Origin: Streptococcus thoraltensis DSM 12221
GTDB lineage: Bacteria; Bacillota; Bacilli; Lactobacillales; Streptococcaceae
Length of the DNA stretch: 45,561 nt
NCBI RefSeq assembly: GCF_000380145.1
Contig: NZ_KB904590.1
Coordinates: 1-45,561, forward strand
Reading direction: 5' to 3'
The position numbers and the translations under genes are program-made. How positions within the stretch are numbered: the first letter of the stretch is position 1; every line of letters starts with the position of its first letter. The notes under the pieces are model-generated. The model did no database searches, was not told the DNA's origin, and saw only the letters and a program-made list of their open reading frames with translations. Shown here in pieces: positions 34,587 through 43,558 of this stretch.

Positions 34587-36542
34587 TTAATCCATCTCAT
34601 TTTCTACTAGTAACGATAAAAATTCTTCGCTATTTTCAGCATGCCAGAGCTTGTCAATATATGTTGTGTCATCAATTTTTGAATACAGACTAATCAAGGC
34701 ATCTTTGTATAGCAACTCATCAGCCTCTGATATAGAGATTAACATGATAACTTTAACCATATTACTTCCCCAACGAATCGGCTTTCTTAAGGTCGCCATG
34801 ATTAATTGCGACTCTTTTACTACTGAAGGATCCGCATGGGGGAGTGCTACACCAGTATACAAACTCGTACTTCCCAACTTCTCTCGGTATTTTATCGACT
34901 TGATGAATTCTGTATTCGATTGATTATTCTCTGAAGACATACTGACCATAAAATCCAAACAACTATTGACATCTTTAACATCCAGATTTATGATGATTGA
35001 ATTCCCTAACAGCTTTTGAACTAAAGACTGAGTATACATTGATTCATTTTCAATAACAGATAACATCCTGCGACTTCCCTCAAGTAAATGAGAATAGCGA
35101 TTTTGAATAATAGTAAAATCCGTACTTGTGAGAATAGGGCTAATAAACACAAATTTATTACTAGGATTATCGATATATATTGAACTAATAATTAGATCAG
35201 CATGAGCAATTTTTTCAGGTGTTAGTTTTTTACTTTCAATTTTTATTAACCGATCAAAATTTGAAATAATCCTATTTAAGGAATTCATAATTAACTCAGT
35301 GGTTGCAATTCCTTGTGGGGCAACTAAATAGATCGTCAGGGGTTTAGCAAGTTTTTCAAGAGATATTTCAAAGTGAACTGTCAATAGAGCAATCTCACCA
35401 TCTGTTAAGACAATCTCAAATACATCAGATAGTTCTTTGCTAGATAGCCAAACAATGTTATATAAAACATTGTATTTTTTCTTAATCTCCTCAGTAATAT
35501 CATTGTTAATAACAATTCGATTCTTTAAGCGGAATACCATCGGCTGAATATGACACAATAGCATTCTAAAAAGGTGGTCATCAGTCGATAAATTTACTCC
35601 CAGTAGTTCACCTACTCTCGTAATAAATTGCTTAACAGTAGCAACTAGATGCTCACTATCAATAACATCACTTTTTTCATAGCCTACTGACAAAAGTGAA
35701 TATACCAAATGAATAATTTCACCTTCAGGTATTACCGAATCATCAATCAAAACAAGCTCTCTATATAAATCAGTTGCAAAACTATATACTTCGTAATAAA
35801 TAAGATTAGTAATCAAATCAATATGAGTCTCTCTAGTAATAAGTTTCTTCATATTGGACCGTTTCATCGATATTAGTAAATCCAAAAGTAAATACAGTTT
35901 GTATTGTTCATCAATAATAAATTTATAGGATGCTGAAAGATGGTGTAGGGTTGCTATTACAAAATTAATTTCTTCTTTTGAAAAAAAAGTATTAAACTGA
36001 CTATTTTGGCTCAAGTCTGAAATTGAAAGATTTAAATTTTCAATAAAATAGTTTCTTAAATATTTGCGAATTTCTTGTTCATCGCCAGTTAATTTATATT
36101 TTCCATGACTACGTTCAAGGTGGATGTCATAGCTAGAAAAACTTTCTTCAAGATTTTCTAAACCACGCCTGATAGAACTCTCACTAATATAGTACTCAAC
36201 AGAGAAATCAATAATGTCTAATTCCTCCGTTTCAAAAGCTAAATAATTTAATAAAAGTAACTCTTTTGAGATAACAGCTCGAATTGTTGGAGTTTCTCCA
36301 AAATGTTTTTGAGCATTATTAAGCAGTCGTTTCTTTCGCCCATCAGACATAGACAAGAGAATGCCTTTTCTAGGGATTTTTTCCAAATTATCACTAACAT
36401 CATCAAAAATCGCCTTAAGTTCTTCAAGATCGTTATAGATAGTTTTTGTTGAAACAGAGTATTTTTCAGACAGAACTTTTGCCGTCAAATACGTATCAGA
36501 AACAATCAAATCATGTAAAATACTTAATTGACGATGTTTCAT
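34587..36542 (-). CDS. PRD-containing transcriptional activator with EIIB- and EIIA-like domains
   Basis: This 651-residue BglG/MtlR-type regulator heads the second PTS operon. An N-terminal HTH (about 5-45, with TAKVLSEKYSVSTKTIYNDL) and a second HTH (about 90-155) are followed by two PRDs (about 185-300 and 305-400, with candidate His331 and His390). An EIIB-like segment (about 401-490) has APQG where the Cys would be. A C-terminal EIIA-like domain has His569 in GVALPHAD. Such proteins sense PTS flux through phosphorylation and activate their own operon. The gene is first in the transcript, so the system is probably autoregulated, perhaps through the palindrome at 36608-36629. Confidence 0.9.
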   Translation of the reverse strand: MKHRQLSILHDLIVSDTYLTAKVLSEKYSVSTKTIYNDLEELKAIFDDVSDNLEKIPRKGILLSMSDGRKKRLLNNAQKHFGETPTIRAVISKELLLLNYLAFETEELDIIDFSVEYYISESSIRRGLENLEESFSSYDIHLERSHGKYKLTGDEQEIRKYLRNYFIENLNLSISDLSQNSQFNTFFSKEEINFVIATLHHLSASYKFIIDEQYKLYLLLDLLISMKRSNMKKLITRETHIDLITNLIYYEVYSFATDLYRELVLIDDSVIPEGEIIHLVYSLLSVGYEKSDVIDSEHLVATVKQFITRVGELLGVNLSTDDHLFRMLLCHIQPMVFRLKNRIVINNDITEEIKKKYNVLYNIVWLSSKELSDVFEIVLTDGEIALLTVHFEISLEKLAKPLTIYLVAPQGIATTELIMNSLNRIISNFDRLIKIESKKLTPEKIAHADLIISSIYIDNPSNKFVFISPILTSTDFTIIQNRYSHLLEGSRRMLSVIENESMYTQSLVQKLLGNSIIINLDVKDVNSCLDFMVSMSSENNQSNTEFIKSIKYREKLGSTSLYTGVALPHADPSVVKESQLIMATLRKPIRWGSNMVKVIMLISISEADELLYKDALISLYSKIDDTTYIDKLWHAENSEEFLSLLVENEMD

Positions 36543-36570
36543 ACTATTTCCTTTCCTTTAGTATGATTAA

Positions 36571-36599
36571 ATTATAAATAGAAACACTCTCTAATGTAA
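36571..36599 (-). promoter_or_regulatory. Predicted promoter of the second PTS operon
   Basis: A perfect -10 TATAAT (36571-36576) and a -35 TTACAT (36594-36599) lie 17 bp apart on the minus strand, with the -10 29 bp before the regulator ATG. AAAGGAAAGG supplies the ribosome site. Confidence 0.7.
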
Positions 36600-36607
36600 G
36601 CCTTTTC

Positions 36608-36629
36608 ACTTCCACATAAATGTGGAAGT
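36608..36629 (-). promoter_or_regulatory. 22-bp perfect palindrome, probable operator
   Basis: ACTTCCACAT and ATGTGGAAGT are perfect inverse repeats separated by AA. The palindrome begins 8 bp upstream of the -35 of the operon. There is no U tail, so a terminator is unlikely. The position fits an activator site for the PRD regulator. Confidence 0.6.
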
Positions 36630-36749
36630 ATAGAAATTTTTTCTACACTTAAGACCTATCGATAATAACCTTAGAAATTTTGAATAGAATCAGATAGATC
36701 TAGTATTTTTTATGCAACGAAATCAAAGAATCTGGGATACAAAAATTTC

Positions 36750-37268
36750 TCAGGTAATAAAAATAGAGACTCACGTTTTGAGTGAGTCTCTTTTCTGATT
36801 ATGTTTGAGAAGGTTACTGGCTATGAGAACCAATCCCATATCAATTGTTACTTGGCGCTTCTCTCTTAAGTTGCAGCGTTTGTAACCTAAACAAGCCTTT
36901 ATCTGTCCAAAGACAGGTTCTACATCAACCTTGCGCTGAGCAAAAATGCGATTGCCTTCTTCAGATAAAAGCGATTGTTTTTTTATTTTATAGTCTTTTG
37001 AATTAAGGTTGAGACACCGTCACTTTCGCCTTGCCCTACTCAAGTCCTGCCCGCGTCTCAGTTCTTTGTCTCAAAGTTAATTCATTTGACTATAACTGGT
37101 GATAGCCTCGTTGACGTAGAACCCTTTTTGTGGAGCAAAATCAGAGGAATTCGTCTTATACACCTGAATTTCCAGTTGGAATTCAGTCGCTGTTTGACTG
37201 TGTTTGAGATACTCAAATCTATACTCCCAACCCTTCTGGATACCTGATAAATATCCTAACTTAATCAT
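36750..37268 (-). mobile_element. Degenerate IS1182-family transposase remnant, split by a MITE
   Basis: On the minus strand the part at 36770-36988 encodes SLLSEEGNRIFAQRKVDVEP and VFGQIKACLGYKRCNLRE, the C-terminal DDE block of IS1182-type transposases. The part at 37095-37268 encodes YRFEYLKHSQTATEFQLEI, matching the middle of such proteins, where the usual zinc-binding cysteines have been lost. MITE copy 5 (36989-37094) separates the two. A hairpin GAGACTCAC/GTGAGTCTC at about 36767-36791 marks the transposase end. Start and ends of the element are missing. Confidence 0.75.
36989..37094 (-). repeat. RUP-like MITE, copy 5, inside the IS1182 remnant
   Basis: This 106-bp element runs from TATAGTC to GACTATA in reverse orientation, with TTTTGAATTAAGG and AAAGTTAATTCATTTG at its ends. 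It interrupts the IS1182 transposase frame. Confidence 0.85.
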
Positions 37269-37843
37269 ATGCCCAATTCTCTAAATTTGAGGAAACGGCT
37301 GTAAAGGAGATAAATACGGAGCTTATGAGTCACATAAAAGATTTTCACCGTGAACATAGAGTCTTTGGCTATCGTCGGATGACACGATTTGTAAACTGTC
37401 ATCTTGGGGTGAACTATAATAAGAAGCGGATTCGTCGTTCTCATGGTTTCTGTACAAAAACTAGTTTTGTGAACATTGAGGAGAATCTCCTTAATCGGAA
37501 TGTCATTGCTGAAGCACCAAATCAGAAATAATGCACAGATGTCACCTTTATGAGGGTAAAGTTTACTCAAGTGCCATTAATAATCTTTATGATGGTTCTA
37601 TCGTAGCCTATCATATCAGTCAACACAATGACAATCCCCTGTGGTTGTGGCAACACTAGTCAAAGCCCTGAGTATTAAACCACTTCTTCGTAGTGATAGG
37701 TGCTCTCAGTAAACTTAAAAAAAGTATCGTATGTTAATGACACACAACCAGATAACACGCTCAATGTCCCGTGTTTAGAAATGCATCGACAATGCGCCGA
37801 TTGAGAACTTCTTTAGTCACTTTAAAACGAAGTGCTGTGATTA

Positions 37844-38057
37844 GATAGTCAAATGAATTAACTTTTAAACAAGGAACAGAAAGACACAGAACAGTACTTA
37901 ATACTCTTCGAAAATCAAAAGCAGACCTTGCTGACTTGATTTGATGAACTTCCGTTCTATCTGCACCAGCGTCACCTAGTCAGCTTTGGATTTTCATTGA
38001 CTATGAGTAGGGCAAGTCGAAACTGACCATGTACCAAAGTTAATTCAAAAGACTATA
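37844..38057 (+). repeat. RUP-like MITE, copy 6, interrupted by a BOX-like element
   Basis: The left half runs from ATAGTCAAATG to ACAGTACTTA (37900) and the right half from GAGTAGGGCAAGTCG (38005) to GACTATA. The insertion point is the same as in copy 4. The MITE itself is inserted in IS3 sequence with a possible TA target duplication. Confidence 0.85.
37901..38004 (+). repeat. BOX-like element inside MITE copy 6
   Basis: It begins ATACTCTTCGAAAATC and ends GATTTTCATTGACTAT, with AAAAGCAGACCTTG and GATGAACTTCCGTTCTATCT inside. Its orientation is opposite to the copies at 348 and 17025 when read on the plus strand. Confidence 0.75.
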
Positions 38058-38286
38058 AAACTTACAAGACCTTTGAAGACTTAGTCACAGACATTGAATC
38101 CTACATCTTCAAGAACGCAATAACGGCCTTGTTCCTCATTTCAAGAGGGGCAAGACCGTTGTTTAATCTTTTATTATTTCATTATATACTTGACTTGACA
38201 GGGAGCAGCTCAACCTGGTTCTCCCTCATGATTTCCACTACAGTTGACAAAGCGCTGAACATCCCTGATTTCTCAAGGATGTTCCA

Positions 38287-39057
38287 TCAATACTTCCTAA
38301 ACCTCTCATACCTTTCTTCCAGCAGTTGTTCTAAAGGTAACTGTTTAAGGTAAGCTAATTCTTTTATCAAATTTTCTTTTAGCATGTCAGCTATTTCACT
38401 TGAAAAATACCCATGCTCAGGAATGACTTTATCAACGACACCCATATTGAGTAATTCTCCCGCTGTGATTTTCATAAGCTCTGCCGCTTCTGGGGCACGA
38501 CTGCCATCCTTCCATAAAATCGAAGCAAAGCCCTCTGGACTCAAAACAGCATACATGGCATGCTCTAGCATCCAAACACGATCAGCAACAGCCAAGGCCA
38601 AAGCACCACCAGAACCACCTTCACCGATGATAATCGCGATAATGGGAACCTTGAGATCGCTCATATCAAGCAGATTTCGAGCGATGGCTTCACCCTGACC
38701 ACGTTCTTCTGCACCGACACCAGGATAAGCCCCAGCTGTATTGATAAACGTGATAACGGGACGACCAAACTTCTCAGCTTGCTTCATAAAGCGCAAAGCT
38801 TTACGATAGCCTTCAGGATGGGGCTGACCAAAATTACGATGAAGATTGTCTTGCAAATTCTTACCTTTTTGAATCCCAATAACCGTCACTGGTTGACCAG
38901 CCAAACGAGCAAGTCCCGCTACTACAGCCCCATCATCAGCAAACTGACGGTCTCCATGCAATTGGATAAAATCTTCAAATAGCGTCTCGGCATAATCCAA
39001 AGTGGTCATACGATGTTGATCACGCGCTTCTTTCAAAATTCTTGACACATCACTCAT
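38287..39057 (-). CDS. accA: Acetyl-CoA carboxylase carboxyltransferase subunit alpha
   Basis: With AccD it moves the carboxyl group from carboxybiotin to acetyl-CoA, giving malonyl-CoA, the first committed step of fatty acid synthesis. I start at the ATG 39055-39057 (256 residues) because GGAGGG lies 5 bp upstream. An in-frame ATG four codons earlier lacks this. The crotonase-fold core shows [35 protein letters not shown] and [15 protein letters not shown]. The start overlaps the accD stop by 8 bp. It is the last gene of the operon. The GAACATCC/GGATGTTC stem at about 38262-38286 lies just past its stop but has no U tail. Confidence 0.96.
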   Translation of the reverse strand: MSDVSRILKEARDQHRMTTLDYAETLFEDFIQLHGDRQFADDGAVVAGLARLAGQPVTVIGIQKGKNLQDNLHRNFGQPHPEGYRKALRFMKQAEKFGRPVITFINTAGAYPGVGAEERGQGEAIARNLLDMSDLKVPIIAIIIGEGGSGGALALAVADRVWMLEHAMYAVLSPEGFASILWKDGSRAPEAAELMKITAGELLNMGVVDKVIPEHGYFSSEIADMLKENLIKELAYLKQLPLEQLLEERYERFRKY

Positions 39058-39916
39058 GATACCCTCCATGAAAGGCTAATAATTTCTCAATCACTTGTGG
39101 CAAATCTGTCCGTTTGACAATCTTATCCACAAAACCGTGTTCTAAAAGAAACTCTGCCTTTTGAAAACCCTCTGGCAAATCTTGTTTCACAGTCGTTTCA
39201 ATGACGCGACGTCCTGCAAAACCCACAAGTGTTTGAGGTTCGGCTAAAATAATATCCCCTTGCATAGCAAAACTGGCTGTCACTCCCCCTGTTGTCGGAT
39301 CGGTTAAAACAGTCAAATAAAAGAGCCCCGCTTTTGAATGACGCTTCACAGCTGCAGATACCTTAGCCATCTGCATAAGACTCATAATCCCCTCTTGCAT
39401 CCTTGCACCACCAGAAGCCGTAAAAATAACGACGGGCAGTTTCTCCTTAATAGCTAATTCAAATAAACGGGTAATTTTTTCACCCACAACCGTCCCCATA
39501 GAAGCCATAATAAAATTAGCGTCCATGATAGCCAGAGCCGTTTTTTGTCCTTTAATCTCAGCCAAGCCTGTCAAAACAGCCTCATCAAGTCCTGTTTTTT
39601 CTCGTGCCTGGGTCAATTTTTCTTGGTATTTTGGAAAACCTAAAGGATCCTTTGTTTCAATGCCAGAAAATAATTCCTCAAACGTGCCTTCATCAGCCGT
39701 AATCGCTAAACGCTCTAAAGCTGAAATTCTAAAATTGTAAGAACAAGTCGGACAAATTTTAGCCAAGCCCAAATCCTTTTGGTAAATCAAATGCTTACAT
39801 GCAGGACACTTAGCAAAAAGTTCATCAGGAACCTCAGGCTTTGGCGCATTGTTTCCCTTAAAAGAACGGTTCGGATTAATTCTAAAGTACTTATCCTTCT
39901 TATCAAATAAACCCAT
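39050..39916 (-). CDS. accD: Acetyl-CoA carboxylase carboxyltransferase subunit beta
   Basis: This 288-residue partner of AccA has an N-terminal four-cysteine zinc ribbon (Cys37, Cys40, Cys55, Cys58 in CPAC and CPTC). A crotonase-like domain follows, with [20 protein letters not shown] and [18 protein letters not shown]. It starts 11 bp after accC and its stop overlaps the accA start, so the two carboxyltransferase subunits are made in coupled fashion. Confidence 0.96.
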   Translation of the reverse strand: MGLFDKKDKYFRINPNRSFKGNNAPKPEVPDELFAKCPACKHLIYQKDLGLAKICPTCSYNFRISALERLAITADEGTFEELFSGIETKDPLGFPKYQEKLTQAREKTGLDEAVLTGLAEIKGQKTALAIMDANFIMASMGTVVGEKITRLFELAIKEKLPVVIFTASGGARMQEGIMSLMQMAKVSAAVKRHSKAGLFYLTVLTDPTTGGVTASFAMQGDIILAEPQTLVGFAGRRVIETTVKQDLPEGFQKAEFLLEHGFVDKIVKRTDLPQVIEKLLAFHGGYHE

Positions 39917-39927
39917 ACATCACCTTT

Positions 39928-41307
39928 CTAGTCAGTCAAGGTCTCTTCTTCCTGATACCCTGGTAAAAAATGCTCCATCAAAAACGAGGTATCATAATCA
40001 CCAGCAATCACATGTTGATCGGAAATCAAATCCAATTGGAAGTCTGCGTTAGTCACCAAACCTTCTACTTCAAATTCATAAAGAGCACGTTGCATCTTCA
40101 TCAAAGCATCGAAACGATTTTCCCCATGCACAATGATTTTAGCAATCATACTATCGTAGTAGGGCGGGATAGTGTAGCCATTGTAAACGGCAGAATCAAC
40201 GCGCAAACCAACACCACCAGCTGGCAGATGCAAATCTGTAATCTTACCAGGACTTGGTGCAAAGTTAAATCTAGGATTTTCAGCATTGATCCGACACTCA
40301 ATGGCATGACCACGAATAATCACCTCATCTTGTGTAACTGATAGTTTTTGACCTGCAGCAATTCGAATCTGTTCTTTAACAATGTCAATACCCGTTACAA
40401 ATTCAGTCACAGGATGCTCTACTTGAACACGAGTGTTCATTTCCATAAAGTAAAAGTTTCCTGACTGCTCATCCAAGAGAAATTCGATAGTCCCAGCATT
40501 AACATAAGAAACCGCTTTAGCCGCACGAACAGCAGCAAGACCAAGCTCTTTACGAAGTGTCTTTCCGATAGCAACAGACGGACTTTCCTCTAAAACCTTT
40601 TGGTTATTTCTCTGTAAAGAACAATCGCGCTCTCCTAGGTGGATGATATTTCCAAAACAATCACCTAAAATCTGAACTTCAATATGGCGAGCAGGATAGA
40701 CCACTTTTTCAATATACATGGCACCATTACCAAAGGCAGCTAAGGCTTCTTGTGATGCTGATTCAAATGCTGCAGCCAACTCATACTCTTTTTCTACCTT
40801 ACGAATCCCTTTACCACCGCCACCAGCTGATGCTTTTAACATAACCGGATAACCAATTTGGTTAGCAATTGCTAAAGCCTCATCAGCGGTGTGAACTTCA
40901 CCATCAGACCCCGGGATAACCGGAACACCCGCCGCAATCATCTCACGACGTGCATTAATCTTATCCCCCATCTTGTCCATAATCTGTGCGGAAGGACCAA
41001 TGAAGATGATATTCATCTCCTTACACATGGTGGCAAACTTAGCATTTTCACTTAAAAAGCCAAAGCCTGGATGAATGGCTTCAGCTCCAGTAACAATGGC
41101 AGCCGACAGTACAGAGCTCATATTCAAATAAGAGTCTGTTGAACGTGCCGGCCCAATACAGATAGCCTCATCAGCCAAAATGGTATGAAGGGCATCCTTG
41201 TCAGCTTCCGAATAAATAGCAACCGTAGCAATACCTAATTCACGCGCTGCTCGAATAATGCGCACCGCAATTTCACCACGATTAGCAATCAGTAGCTTTT
41301 TAAACAT
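39928..41307 (-). CDS. accC: Acetyl-CoA carboxylase biotin carboxylase subunit
   Basis: This ATP-grasp enzyme carboxylates the biotin on AccB using bicarbonate and ATP. The 459-residue protein shows ANRGEIAVRIIRAARELGI at the N-terminus, the ATP-lid loop KASAGGGGKGIRKV (about 159-172) and the active-site stretch MEMNTRVQVEHPVTE (about 288-302). It lies 49 bp after fabZ, with a clear AAAGGAG site, and 11 bp before accD. Confidence 0.97.
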   Translation of the reverse strand: MFKKLLIANRGEIAVRIIRAARELGIATVAIYSEADKDALHTILADEAICIGPARSTDSYLNMSSVLSAAIVTGAEAIHPGFGFLSENAKFATMCKEMNIIFIGPSAQIMDKMGDKINARREMIAAGVPVIPGSDGEVHTADEALAIANQIGYPVMLKASAGGGGKGIRKVEKEYELAAAFESASQEALAAFGNGAMYIEKVVYPARHIEVQILGDCFGNIIHLGERDCSLQRNNQKVLEESPSVAIGKTLRKELGLAAVRAAKAVSYVNAGTIEFLLDEQSGNFYFMEMNTRVQVEHPVTEFVTGIDIVKEQIRIAAGQKLSVTQDEVIIRGHAIECRINAENPRFNFAPSPGKITDLHLPAGGVGLRVDSAVYNGYTIPPYYDSMIAKIIVHGENRFDALMKMQRALYEFEVEGLVTNADFQLDLISDQHVIAGDYDTSFLMEHFLPGYQEEETLTD

Positions 41308-41356
41308 TTGATTTCTCCTTTACCACAAGCCCATGCCAATAGACTTGTCAAAAGTT

Positions 41357-41779
41357 CTAGTCACGAATAGCAAAGGTAAGCACTCCGCTGGCAGCCAATT
41401 GACCTTCAACTTCAGCTTTTGCTTCCACAACAGCAATGTTACCGCGACGTTTAATAAATTTTGCAGTCATGACCAACTGATCTCCAGGAACCACCTGCTT
41501 CTTAAACTTAACTTTATCCATGCCAGCGTAGAAAACTAACTTACCCTTGTTTTCTTCTTTAGATAATTCCAAAACACCAGCCGTTTGCGCTAAAGCTTCC
41601 ATAATCAAAACGCCCGGCATTACTGGGTAATCTGGAAAATGCCCATTGAAGAAAGGTTCATTAATCGTAACATTTTTGATAGCAACAATCTCATCATCAC
41701 TAGTTTCCAAAACACGGTCAACCAAAAGCATAGGATAACGGTGTGGTAAAGCTTCACGAATCGCCTTAATATCAATCAT
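41357..41779 (-). CDS. fabZ: 3-hydroxyacyl-ACP dehydratase
   Basis: This 140-residue hot-dog-fold enzyme removes water from beta-hydroxyacyl-ACP in elongation. Catalytic His47 in [14 protein letters not shown] and Glu61 in EALAQTAG are present. It overlaps the accB stop by 4 bp (ATGA). Streptococci use FabM for unsaturated fatty acids, so this FabZ should make only the trans-2 product. Confidence 0.96.
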   Translation of the reverse strand: MIDIKAIREALPHRYPMLLVDRVLETSDDEIVAIKNVTINEPFFNGHFPDYPVMPGVLIMEALAQTAGVLELSKEENKGKLVFYAGMDKVKFKKQVVPGDQLVMTAKFIKRRGNIAVVEAKAEVEGQLAASGVLTFAIRD

Positions 41780-42249
41780 TTAATACGCACCAATCCTTGT
41801 CCATACTCAATCACATCTTCATCAGAAACTAAAATTTCCGTAACCACACCATCACGTGGCGCAGGCACTTCATTCATAACTTTCATAGCCTCAATAATCA
41901 TCAAGGTTTGCCCCTTTTTAACTGAATCACCTACTGAGACAAAATTAGCTTTCTCAGGCGCTGGTGCCAAATAAGCCACACCAACTAAGGGACTTTCTAC
42001 AAGCTCCCCTTCTGCAGTTTGAGTTAACACTAACTCATCCTTATCCACAGCCACTTCCGATTTAATATCTGAAGCAACCACTGCATGATTAGCCAACTCT
42101 GAAACAGCGCTAGCTTGCGCTGATACAGGAGTTTCTTGACGCTCATTCTTACTAAAGCGCAATTCATTGCCATCTTGTTTAAACGAAAACTCACGAAGAC
42201 TAGATTCATCAAACTGACTCATCAAGTCTTTAATTTCTGAAAGATTCAC
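41776..42249 (-). CDS. accB: Biotin carboxyl carrier protein of acetyl-CoA carboxylase
   Basis: This 157-residue carrier has an N-terminal helix ([20 protein letters not shown]), a flexible Ala- and Val-rich linker (about 40-85) and a C-terminal biotinyl domain with Lys123 in [10 protein letters not shown] choose a GTG start (42247-42249) because GGAGG lies 7 bp upstream and the next codons match the family start. The TTG upstream is not needed. It begins 2 bp after the fabF stop. It shuttles carboxybiotin between AccC and AccAD. Confidence 0.94.
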   Translation of the reverse strand: MNLSEIKDLMSQFDESSLREFSFKQDGNELRFSKNERQETPVSAQASAVSELANHAVVASDIKSEVAVDKDELVLTQTAEGELVESPLVGVAYLAPAPEKANFVSVGDSVKKGQTLMIIEAMKVMNEVPAPRDGVVTEILVSDEDVIEYGQGLVRIK

Positions 42250-42251
42250 CT

Positions 42252-43484
42252 TTAATCCTCCCAACGTTTGAAAGCAAGAACAGCATTATGCCCACCGAAT
42301 CCAAAGGTATTGGAAATTGCATAGCGAATATCTGCTTTAAGTCCTTGTCCCATCACAACATTGGCTTCTATATCTTCTGATAATTCTTTTGTACCGGCTG
42401 TCATGTGAATAAAGCCGTGACGTATACTTTCAATGGTTGCAATTGCCTCGACTGCACCAGCCGCCCCTAATAGATGTCCTGTAAATGATTTGGTTGATGA
42501 CACAGGCACATCTTTGCCTAAAACAGCGACAATGGCTTGACTTTCCCCCTGTTCATTTGCTTGTGTTGAAGTACCATGGGCATTAACATAATCCACATCA
42601 CTTGGTTCAATACCTGCTTCTGAAATAGCTAATTTCATTGCTTTAGCAGCACCTGATCCGTCTGGAGATGGACTAGTCTGATGGTACGCATCACAGGTAG
42701 TACCGTATCCAACAAGCTCAGCTAAGATAGTCGCTCCACGTTTTTGGGCATGCTCTAAACTTTCTACAACCAATACTCCTGAACCTTCACCCATCACAAA
42801 ACCATTACGGTCCTTATCAAATGGGATAGCTGAACGTGCAGGATCTTCTGTTGTCGACAAAGCCGTCAAAGCGTTAAAGCCACCAATACCAATTTCATTA
42901 ATCGCACTTTCAGAACCACCAGCTAAAACAACATCCTGAAAACCAAACTTGATTTCACGGAAGGCTTCTCCAATAGCATCATTAGCAGAGGCGCAAGCCG
43001 TTGTAATTGACTTACAAACACCGTTAGCACCAATACGAAGGGCAATATTCCCAGCCCCCATATTAGAAAGAGCTTTCGGAATAAACATCGGCTGGATACG
43101 TCTCATGCCTTTTTCATGCATACGGATAATTTGCTCCTGCATTTCTTGAAGACCACCGATACCAGAAGAAACTATAACCCCAACACGATTACGATCAACC
43201 GTATCCATATCAAGACCAGCATTTTCCAAAGCCTCTAAAGTCGCATAGATAGCATAAAGTGAATACATGTCCATACGGTTCTTATCCTTACGAACAAAAT
43301 ACTTATCGAATGGAAAATCCTGAATCTCCCCAGCATTATGCACTGGAATTTCTGAAGTATCAAATTTTGTAATTGGTTTTATACCAATTGTACCAGATTC
43401 TAAGTTTTTCCAAAACTCTTGAGGTGTATTTCCGATAGGTGATGTCACACCATACCCTGTAATAACGACACGATTCGTTGACAT
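42252..43484 (-). CDS. fabF: 3-oxoacyl-ACP synthase II
   Basis: This 410-residue condensing enzyme of the thiolase fold elongates acyl-ACP with malonyl-ACP. The catalytic triad is Cys164 in TTACASANDAIG, His303 in NAHGTST and His337 in FTGHLLGA. The N-terminal VVITGYGVTSPIGN and the C-terminal NTFGFGGHNAVL are typical. A GGAGG site precedes the ATG. It lies 74 bp after fabG within the operon. Confidence 0.97.
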   Translation of the reverse strand: MSTNRVVITGYGVTSPIGNTPQEFWKNLESGTIGIKPITKFDTSEIPVHNAGEIQDFPFDKYFVRKDKNRMDMYSLYAIYATLEALENAGLDMDTVDRNRVGVIVSSGIGGLQEMQEQIIRMHEKGMRRIQPMFIPKALSNMGAGNIALRIGANGVCKSITTACASANDAIGEAFREIKFGFQDVVLAGGSESAINEIGIGGFNALTALSTTEDPARSAIPFDKDRNGFVMGEGSGVLVVESLEHAQKRGATILAELVGYGTTCDAYHQTSPSPDGSGAAKAMKLAISEAGIEPSDVDYVNAHGTSTQANEQGESQAIVAVLGKDVPVSSTKSFTGHLLGAAGAVEAIATIESIRHGFIHMTAGTKELSEDIEANVVMGQGLKADIRYAISNTFGFGGHNAVLAFKRWED

Positions 43485-43558
43485 AAATCCTCCTTTAGTC
43501 CGTCTTTAAACGGTTATACTCATTCAAATCACTCTTACTTTAGTAAATAGAAAGACAT

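Larger units (their letters stand above)
37320..38212 (+). mobile_element. Second IS3-family remnant, interrupted by a MITE and BOX composite
   Basis: The OrfB-like stretch encodes FGYRRMTRFVNCHLGVNYNK and TKTSFVNIEENLLNRN, nearly the same as the copy at 12904-14560, but about 50 bp between the two blocks are deleted. Later codons are out of frame and contain stops. The right end reads CTTTTATTATTTCAT and closes with GGGAGCAGCTCA, matching the other copy. The OrfA half is missing. The composite repeat at 37844-38057 is inserted just before the AAAACTTACAAGACC segment. Confidence 0.8.

Noticed and set aside
37265..37570. 101-residue minus-strand frame opposite the IS3 relic
   Set aside because: It is the antisense of OrfB remnants that match the other IS3 copy on the plus strand.
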